Source: Amorphochlora amoebiformis
Taxonomy: Eukaryota; Cercozoa; Chlorarachniophyceae
Length of the DNA: 64,000 bases
NCBI GenBank assembly: GCA_054601695.1
Contig: BAAHQB010000280.1
Span: 62,001 to 126,000 of the forward strand
Direction of reading: 5' to 3'
A model generated the notes under the pieces. That model was given only the letters and a program-made list of their open reading frames with translations, was not told the DNA's origin and searched no databases. Made by a program: the position numbers and the translations under genes. This document shows, piece by piece, positions 26,824 to 64,000 of the stretch (within the stretch, counting starts at the first letter, position 1; the number at the start of each line of letters is the position of its first letter).

Positions 26824-26872
26824 ATATATATATAATATTTATGCATATACAGCTTCTGATGAAAGGAAGTAG
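22079..26872 (+). CDS. NDR/LATS-like Ser/Thr protein kinase with N-terminal Trp-rich domain, 22 exons
   Basis: Exons: 22079-22240, 22319-22393, 22567-22736, 22929-22996, 23507-23592, 23681-23717, 23802-23845, 24075-24151, 24300-24383, 24640-24724, 24987-25025, 25083-25151, 25239-25279, 25370-25432, 25656-25736, 25840-25939, 26029-26058, 26148-26195, 26340-26408, 26498-26535, 26678-26757, 26853-26872. They sum to 1566 bases (521 residues plus TAG) with every phase matching. The kinase core starts near residue 162: glycine loop GRGSFGEV, Lys in VYAIKRL, alpha-C Glu in WGERRF, IHRDIKPDN, DFGLCKQ, a basic activation-segment insert (KNGRRQQS), [13 protein letters not shown] and WSVGVILYE. The C-terminal extension has an AGC-type hydrophobic motif (FPQFTWDRR). 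The linker [12 protein letters not shown] and the GTPDY loop place it with NDR/LATS kinases, which act downstream of Ste20-type kinases and MOB co-activators. Upstream is a W/G/Y-rich domain ([21 protein letters not shown]) where NDR kinases normally carry the MOB-binding helices. The 5' end could extend upstream, since 21610-22078 is open in several frames. Confidence 0.92.
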
Positions 26873-26955
26873 GCAAGAGTGAAGGTACATGTATCCCCCC
26901 CTGATTTCTTCCTCTAGCTGTTTCCATATTCTTCTCTTCCCCTTCTCCATTGCTC

Positions 26956-26961
26956 AATAAA
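26956..26961 (+). terminator. Polyadenylation signal AATAAA of the kinase gene
   Basis: AATAAA lies 84 bases after the kinase TAG, in a stretch without TA repeats. Position and sequence fit a eukaryotic cleavage and polyadenylation signal; AATAAA is frequent by chance in AT-rich DNA, so support comes from location. Confidence 0.45.
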
Positions 26962-27198
26962 ATTCTGCTATGTGCAAATTCACACAACGTTAGTATGAAT
27001 GATCACGATCGTACCCTCTCTCTCCCTTCTCGCTGGCTCGCTTTCTCGCCCATATCCAAGTCTCCACTTCTTTCTCTCTGTTCTAACACATATCTTGAAT
27101 ACGTAGAGACCTGGTGGTGTGAAAGCTGGTGCATATGCTGGGTTGGGGTTTTGATCTTACTATTAAATCGCTTTTTGGGATGTAAATTTTTTTTGGTA

Positions 27199-27255
<57 letters not shown>

Positions 27256-28418
27256 TATATATATATATATACATATACATAAATATGTAATATTCGAGAG
27301 GGAGAGTATATGTTTCTCGTGCCCCTTTTGGAGGGGTGTAGTATTTTTTGTATTCTTAATATATTGAATATCTTCTACAATTTTTAGAGTTTCCTCTGTG
27401 AGAGAGAGAGATAGACGATATACAAAATAGAACAGTCGAGCAAAAAACTGAAGAAGAATAGAAAAACAACGCATACCTCTTCATTCCATTAGAAATATAC
27501 ACCCTATTAACACACCTCTCAGAAAGAGAGACTAAAAGCTTACTGGCCGCATAATAGCGGGTAGGAATATCTTACTTACCATAAGCATCTAGAGCATGCA
27601 AAGATGAGGATAAGTTGTGTCAGAGAGGACGGATTTGAACTCAGTCAAGCTCCATACGATTATTCTGTAAGTTGTGCCGTATTCGGTCAAGCAGAATAAT
27701 TTCTGGTTTGGTTTCAAAATGAAGCTTGCTGGCTTGATTTGTTACAAGTTATCAGGGTTGTTATCAAGTTATCGTTTTAGTTATCTTAAATCTCTCAAGT
27801 AATATACACTAGCATGCATATATCTAGTACTAGTTCTATGTAGTTGTACAGTGTACTAAGATCTGAGTTTAGATCCTAGAGATCCTATGTTTAATTAGGA
27901 ATTCTCTAGATTCTATGTAGACTCTAGAGACTACCTCTAGTACCTAGACTAGTAGAGTTAATAGTACCTAGAGTACCCTAGGTACCTAGAGACTACACTA
28001 GAGTACCGCGTGTATAATACGTACTGGACGTAAGTCTACAGTGTAGTACGTTCTAATACGTACTCATACTAGTCATAGGTAGATATCTACATATCTAGAT
28101 ATACTGATATATCATGTGTAAAATCTAGAAAATCTTAAATTTGAATAAAACTTTGTTTAACTTCGTTTCGCCGCAACTCTCTACTACTATACTAGTACTA
28201 GTCTAGACTCTAGCCGACAACCTGATTAAGTACTATCAGCGGCACCGGCCACTCTACATGCACGAATAGTTCATAATATCTAGTATATACCTAGTATACC
28301 GGTACCGTGCTGGCACTCAAACGTACGTTGGTAATTTCGACGATCTACTAGATCTAGAAGTACTCAGCTTCCATGCCACCCTCAAGGGCAACGTTTGCCT
28401 CTAGGTTTCGAGCCTAGT

Positions 28419-28464
<46 letters not shown>

Positions 28465-28772
28465 TAGATATATATACGTGTATATATGTATGTAGAATAA
28501 GTAATACATACAATACAATTCTTTTTGAGTATATATATTATAATATACAAATTATATATATATAAATATATATATAAATATATATCATATATATATTTAA
28601 TCGTATGTATATATTTACACATATCATCTTCATATATTTTTGGTTCACATACATATTTTTATATATGCCTACATTCATGTATATATATAAAGGTAGATTT
28701 GTTTATTTTAACTATATATGTATATATGTATATAATTATAAATACAATTTAATTATCCATATATTCATACAT

Positions 28773-28804
<32 letters not shown>

Positions 28805-28816
28805 TGATATATATAC

Positions 28817-28869
<53 letters not shown>

Positions 28870-28932
28870 ACATGTACATGTATGTACATACATATATATA
28901 TATATATACATATATATGTGTATATATATATG

Positions 28933-28971
<39 letters not shown>

Positions 28972-28985
28972 GAATATACACACAC

Positions 28986-29019
<34 letters not shown>

Positions 29020-29136
29020 CTGTATATGTATGTATACGTATGTTCTATATATTCATATATTATATATTTATTTTAATAAATTTTAAAGTGTATTTTGAGA
29101 TACATATCTACATATACATCGTATATATATACACAC

Positions 29137-29169
<33 letters not shown>

Positions 29170-29188
29170 CACATGTACATATATACAC

Positions 29189-29223
<35 letters not shown>

Positions 29224-29331
29224 TCTGTGATAATTGATACATCCCTGCAAATACATACTTTGTTGTTTATATACATTTATACATACATATATATATATAT
29301 ACAATATATACACACATATGTATATATATAT

Positions 29332-29397
<66 letters not shown>

Positions 29398-29442
29398 ACA
29401 TTTATATATACATGAACAGAATGCATGTATTAACAGGGCATA

Positions 29443-29475
<33 letters not shown>

Positions 29476-29542
29476 GATATATATATATATATATATAGAT
29501 ACATATAGATATATATATATATATAGATATATGTATATATAC

Positions 29543-29590
<48 letters not shown>

Positions 29591-29602
29591 TATAAAGACA
29601 CA

Positions 29603-29646
<44 letters not shown>

Positions 29647-29657
29647 TATATCATAAC
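26962..29657. other. Intergenic spacer after the kinase gene
   Basis: Contains pyrimidine-rich sequence (27000-27090), a TA array (27200-27260), unique sequence without a convincing exon (27300-27780), a CTAG/GTAC-rich block (27780-28410), then TA and near-TA arrays. I see no gene here. Confidence 0.6.
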
Positions 29658-29720
29658 CTGAATCGTCAATACAATTACGCCTACTACCAGTCCACCACCC
29701 AAAACACCCACTTTTGCCAC
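29658..29720 (-). CDS. Candidate orphan exon, hydrophobic Gly/Val-rich
   Basis: A 63-base segment bounded on the minus strand by TATACAG and GTTATG is open in frame 0 and reads [20 protein letters not shown], a possible membrane helix or glycine-rich nucleotide-binding loop. A second frame is also open, and no phase-linked neighbour was found, so this is only a candidate. Confidence 0.22.
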
Positions 29721-29809
29721 CTGTATATGCATATTGTGTATGTTTGTATGTTTATATTTACATATGTGTATTTTCGTTTGTATATTACATATGCGTATTA
29801 AATATAGTG

Positions 29810-29848
<39 letters not shown>

Positions 29849-30023
29849 CTATGTTGCATTATACATATTTATATCAACAGTATATTCTATATATATATAT
29901 ATATATTCTTACATGCATAAACGAAAATGTATGTACATACATATACATATTATATTTACAATCATTAGTATACATATATATATATATATATATTCATGCG
30001 GATACACATCGATTATTCGCAAC

Positions 30024-30060
<37 letters not shown>

Positions 30061-30159
30061 CATACATACATACATATATATATATATATGTATGTATATG
30101 TATAATATATACGTATTTACACGTAACTTAAATGTATAGAGAAGCTCGAGAGCGACAGG

Positions 30160-30516
30160 AAGAGAGAAGACTCTTAAACCGCACATCTCTCTGTCCATCT
30201 CTCCTCTTTCTGCTTTCTCTCCTTTCTCTCCTTTCGCTCCTTTCTGTGTCTTTCTCTCCTCTCTGTCTGTTTCTCTTATCTGTTTCTCCTCTCTCTGTCT
30301 TCCTCTCCTCTTTCTGTCTTCGCTCTTCTCTCTGTCTTTCCCTCCTCTCTCACAGTCTTTCTCTCCTCTTGTCATTCTGTCCTTCTCGCCTCTCTTCTCT
30401 TTCTCGCCTCTCTTGTCTTCCTCAATCTCTGTTTCTTTCTCTCCTCTCCCTTTCTCGCTCTCCTTTCTTTATTCCTCCCTCAATCTATTATTCCCTCTTC
30501 TTTCTATTTGTTCGAG
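30160..30516 (+). repeat. CT-rich (TTTCTCTCCTCTCTGTC) minisatellite
   Basis: About 350 bases of pyrimidines with a repeating unit of 15-18 bases. It directly precedes the candidate exon at 30517 and would be an unusually long polypyrimidine tract if transcribed on the plus strand. Confidence 0.75.
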
Positions 30517-30627
30517 ATGGTTAGACTGATAGAGTCTTTACAAATGAGAGGTAGGAGTGAAAGAAAAAATATGCGGAGGCAGCGAGAGCTTGAAATAACT
30601 TTGTTGCACCAAATGCCTATGATATAA
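30517..30627 (+). CDS. Candidate terminal exon or small gene, basic helix
   Basis: After a 350-base pyrimidine tract ending TTTGTTCGAG there is an ATG and 36 codons in non-repetitive sequence ending TAA (MVRLIESLQMRGRSERK at the start, then RRQRELEITLLHQ). The composition is protein-like and the pyrimidine tract could serve as the 3' end of an intron. No upstream or downstream partner exon was identified. Confidence 0.3.
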   Translation: MVRLIESLQMRGRSERKNMRRQRELEITLLHQMPMI

Positions 30628-30685
30628 TATATACACATACACATATATATATATATATATTTATACATAATATGTCTAAAGATGC

Positions 30686-30718
<33 letters not shown>

Positions 30719-30975
30719 ATTATGTATGTATTTGCACATATATATATATATATGTATATATATATGTATATATATTTATTTATACATATATGAAATATGA
30801 ATATATAAATATATAAATATACATATATATATATATATGTTTATACATAGAAAATATGTATAAATCTTTGTATATAACTGTAAATATATACGTATTTATA
30901 TACACTGCATATATATAGGGATATATACATGTAAACAATGTACACAGATAAAATTAATAAGTATATATGTAATAA

Positions 30976-31014
<39 letters not shown>

Positions 31015-31057
31015 CTTACATACTTGATATATAAGAATATCTTTATTGAATATGTAA

Positions 31058-31093
<36 letters not shown>

Positions 31094-31271
31094 TGATAGG
31101 ATATATATGTATACACATATATTATATAGATATATATACATATATATATATATATATAGACATGCATATATTCATATATACATACATATATATATATATA
31201 TATATACATATGTGTGTATATATATATATATAAATATAAATTCATATAATACAAATATATGTATGTATGTG

Positions 31272-31311
<40 letters not shown>

Positions 31312-31409
31312 GTGTATGTGTATATATGTGTACGTATGTATGTATATAGGTATATATATGTATACGTACATATGTACATATATAGGTGTATATACATATA
31401 TATATATTG

Positions 31410-31465
31410 TGTCAGCGCAAGGTATGGTAGAACGGTAGTCCAGAGATTGATTGAAGTCCGTTTAG
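31410..31465 (-). repeat. Dispersed repeat, partial copy 4
   Basis: GGTAGTCCAGAGATTG and GAAGTCCGTTTAGATTATGA match the reverse complement of the copy at 33793-34055. Homology fades rightwards into unique sequence with paired CCGGAA and TACCGG motifs (31550-31690). Confidence 0.5.
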
Positions 31466-32050
31466 ATTATGACGAACGATAAGCGAAATTCTCGGGCAGT
31501 TCGTATAAGAAATTTCTAGGAGCTTTCAGCTCCTCTAACACACTGGTTTTTTCTGGAAAGTTCCGGAAGCGTGACATGGCGTGACGTCACGTCCTGTCAC
31601 ATAATACTCAGAAGCCTTGTTACTACCGGTTACTACCGTTACCCTGGGAACTACCGGATCAGACGATCTCCAGGAATCTCCGGAATCTCTAGCAACCTCC
31701 AGATATATGTGTTATACTTACGACGATATTTCAACACGCTATGGACACCTACCCTTTGAACTGTGTCCTCCCATGCTTTTTATATTGTTTCCTTAACAAT
31801 ATACGCATATATATATATATATATGTATACATATATATAGAATATATATATGAAACCTAAATATTTTTTGTACATACATATAATTCGACCGGATTCGTGC
31901 TGTTTTGAAACGCTTTTGACACGACGCCATACGTCTGCGTGTTCATCACAGAGTCGCCACACCCAAACACGACACCAACTAGTTATAAATACTATATTGA
32001 AAATATGAATTACAACTGCATTATGTATAGTGCATAAATATACTAGATAT

Positions 32051-32134
<84 letters not shown>

Positions 32135-32150
32135 ATACATACATAATATA

Positions 32151-32201
<51 letters not shown>

Positions 32202-32371
32202 GTGTGTGTGTGTGTGTGTATAACTGGACGCATATCTATATACATTTACATATTATATATGTACTTATATATGTATATATATATAGGTATATTAATATAT
32301 TTATACATGATTTATTTATCTCTCGAAAGTACCAAAAATGACTGATGTACACATACGTACATACATATATT

Positions 32372-32402
<31 letters not shown>

Positions 32403-32416
32403 TATACATTTACTTA

Positions 32417-47748
<15,332 letters not shown>

Positions 47749-47904
47749 CCTAAATGTTTTATTCGTGTATCTCGTTTCTTTGGGTTGCAATTTGTTGGTT
47801 CCGGTAGCTATTCTGGCCGCCTCTCTGCAGACGGTGGAAAAGCCTTATGGGTATGTACACATATCTTTGAATGAATGAATATCTATACATATATACATGC
47901 ATAC

Positions 47905-47942
<38 letters not shown>

Positions 47943-47960
47943 TATATGTACATATATATC

Positions 47961-47995
<35 letters not shown>

Positions 47996-48039
47996 AAATA
48001 TATGCATATTTTACGAATGAATAAATATTTTACACGCAT

Positions 48040-48089
<50 letters not shown>

Positions 48090-48202
48090 TTATACACATA
48101 CACACACACACATATATATATATATAATATGATATATACACATTTATACGTATCATTTATGTGCAAATTTACATTTTTACATATATATTATACTTATATT
48201 AT

Positions 48203-48210
<8 letters not shown>

Positions 48211-48297
<87 letters not shown>
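48211..48297. repeat. Pure (TA)n array, about 87 bases
   Basis: Uninterrupted TA run in the spacer between the transporter 5' end and the NC-motif gene. Confidence 0.9.
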
Positions 48298-48298
<1 letters not shown>

Positions 48299-48542
48299 CT
48301 ATACATACATATATATATATATATAAATGGGTGTATGATATGAGTATAATGTATATATCATACGTTTGTGAGATATGCATGTATATATCAGCGGGATTCG
48401 GGTTATGCGTTAGTGATAGACTAGGACTAGGGTTACACTAGGGGCCTAGAAACTATCTCTCTCTTTCCTCGCTCTCTCTCCTTTGATTCTCCCACAATGT
48501 TGTGTATAAGTATGTTTGTAATTCAGAATATATATATACATA

Positions 48543-48579
<37 letters not shown>

Positions 48580-48619
48580 ACGTGCATACACACATTTATA
48601 AAAGCATGTATAAATTTAT

Positions 48620-48650
<31 letters not shown>

Positions 48651-48739
48651 CATATAAATATGCATATATATATATTATATATATGTATATAATATACAAT
48701 TTTAAAATAATCTATATAATATTTATATATATACATTGG

Positions 48740-48797
<58 letters not shown>

Positions 48798-48799
48798 CT

Positions 48800-48848
48800 A
48801 CAATACAACATTGTTATGCACACGTATGTAAATATGCATTCAATACAT

Positions 48849-48902
<54 letters not shown>

Positions 48903-48931
48903 GCATGTATTCACATGTATAATACATATTA

Positions 48932-48985
<54 letters not shown>

Positions 48986-49076
48986 AAATATTTATGTATA
49001 TATATATATATGTATATATATATGTATATGTGTATATATATAAATATATATATCAATATATATTATATAAAATATA

Positions 49077-49112
<36 letters not shown>

Positions 49113-49159
49113 GTATATATTACACACACATATGTATACATGTATATTACATGTATAGG

Positions 49160-49200
<41 letters not shown>

Positions 49201-49206
49201 GTATGT

Positions 49207-49255
<49 letters not shown>

Positions 49256-49300
49256 CAACATTGTTATGTATACGGAGGTAAATAGGATTCAATATGCATA
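48800..49300. repeat. Pair of direct repeats (about 50 bases) separated by 0.45 kb of TA arrays
   Basis: Both copies contain CAACATTGTTATG, then a TA(C/T)(A/G)CG(T/G)A(T/G)GTAAATA-like block and ATTCAATA. Located at 48803-48855 and 49252-49305 in noncoding DNA. Confidence 0.7.
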
Positions 49301-49304
49301 TAAG

Positions 49305-49356
<52 letters not shown>

Positions 49357-49510
49357 TTTTATATATATATAATATATATATTTATTTTATATACATATAT
49401 ATATATATATATACGTGCATGTTATATACAAAAATGTATATACAAAAATATATATTAACATATAAATATAATATGAATGTATTTGTATATAGAATGTATG
49501 TATATTACAG

Positions 49511-59101
<9,591 letters not shown>

Positions 59102-59366
59102 AACATCGTCAAGTAGTACGTCCAGATATTATGTCCAATTCAAGCCAAGTCATGTGAGCAATGTGAGTCTTAAATTAAAAGTTTATTAACGTTGAACTAG
59201 TGGAATACATGTATATTCTCTAGATTCTGGATTCTACATAATATATATAACATTTTGATATTATTAGAATCATTTTTTACAAATAGTATAGTAATATACA
59301 TCATACTTATAACTTATATTCTGTCATTAAGTCAAGATGATATGCACCCTCCTATAAATATGTATG

Positions 59367-59403
<37 letters not shown>

Positions 59404-59420
59404 AATATAACATAATTATT

Positions 59421-59462
<42 letters not shown>

Positions 59463-59697
59463 ATATATATTTATTTATTTATATGTGTGCGTGTGTATTT
59501 AAACTTATGTATATTTACACAACATATATATATATACATATATATATTCTAGATATTATATGGAAGTCGATCATGGTTCTGTCTCACAGTTATCAAATTT
59601 GTACTTTGTGCTACCAAAGTAACCCTGCTTTCTATCGACTAGCCTACCCAATCCTTCATAGTGTTCTCTAAGTCTCATCCCGCTAGTTGTAACTCTT

Positions 59698-59990
59698 TCA
59701 CCTCTTACTAGACCCATATGAGACGCATCGATGGCGGGCTTCTTTTACAGCTCTCGCGAGGGGTTCGCACGCCATCCCAAACACGCAAATGGTCGCGAAA
59801 TGTCCATAGAAAAGAAATTTGAATATCTTCTTTAGTAGTATTGGAGGAAGAGGGACATAGGGCTTGGGATAGGTTAGACGACATCTGTGTCTCCACATCC
59901 ACATCGCTAGAGCTGATGGGCAAAAGCGGTTGTCAAACCCATCAAGACAACATTTTGATATATTAAATATCGATATATGGATATCCAAAA
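59698..59990 (-). CDS. Candidate exon or small gene, possible membrane segment
   Basis: A 95-codon open frame on the minus strand in TA-free sequence ends with stop codon 59698-59700. The better-looking part reads PPILLKKIFKFLFYG and HFATICVFGMACEPLARAVK, with one hydrophobic stretch and a basic end; a donor (GTCTAG) near the end could splice it further. A second frame is also open for 71 codons, so the frame is not certain. It is divergent from the J-domain gene, whose ATG is 85 bases away, suggesting a shared promoter region if real. Confidence 0.3.
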
Positions 59991-60074
59991 TACAATTCTT
60001 AACAATTCATAAGAATACTAGCGTGATACGTCGCATAGTCACATTATTACTCTCCTGACAAGTCGGGCGCGGTG

Positions 60075-63951
<3,877 letters not shown>

Positions 63952-64000
63952 GTAGATTCATTATATATATAATTTTATGTGTGGATATATAAATGTATCT

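Overview
The window is nuclear DNA of a eukaryote, very probably a unicellular protist. The evidence is intron-rich genes with GT-AG splice sites, a GC-AG intron, AATAAA after a stop codon, TTAGGG-type telomere-like strings, and eukaryote-only families (NDR-type kinase, UNC-93-like transporter, mitochondrial J-domain protein). I cannot name the lineage. By eye more than half of the sequence is (TA)n and near-TA sequence. Nearly all long open frames that translate as alternating Tyr and Ile are this microsatellite and are not genes. The real genes consist of short exons (19-348 bases) separated by introns whose bodies, and often splice sites, are (TA)n. I rebuilt the genes by hand, requiring an acceptor, an open frame, a donor and matching phase from exon to exon.

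Layout. (1) 256-2581, plus: 3' part of a gene for an acidic protein with a Gly/Arg/Lys-rich tail. (2) 15498 down to about 4780, minus: at least 16 phase-consistent exons (549 codons) for a multidomain protein with a basic N-terminal module, a beta-sandwich-like middle and an EF-hand-like alpha-helical C-terminal half. (3) 20568-15889, minus: small unrecognised Ser/Lys-rich protein ending only 0.4 kb upstream of gene 2. (4) 22079-26872, plus: complete 22-exon NDR/LATS-like Ser/Thr kinase with an unusual Trp-rich N-terminal domain. (5) 26873-32416: intergenic, with a CTAG/GTAC-rich stretch, a CT minisatellite, TA arrays and two weak exon candidates. (6) 47748 down to about 32417, minus: UNC-93-like membrane transporter with very long TA-filled introns. 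(7) 45834-47038, plus: a 286-codon disordered protein in a GC-richer island, apparently nested in the first intron of gene 6. (8) 49511-59101, plus: 17-exon gene with an NCQH motif like that of NC/LRAT-type papain-fold proteins and a Pro/Ser-rich tail. (9) 59698-59990, minus: a possible small exon. (10) 60075 to beyond the right edge, plus: mitochondrial J-domain (DnaJ-type) protein.

The genes show no evident shared pathway. The most interesting feature is the genome architecture. (TA)n arrays serve as intron bodies with TATATAG and GTATATA forming the splice sites. Degenerate copies of exon ends and of unique spacer segments lie on the far side of neighbouring TA arrays. Telomere-like CCCTAA strings sit inside introns and form pyrimidine tracts. 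One short dispersed repeat family is present in at least four copies.
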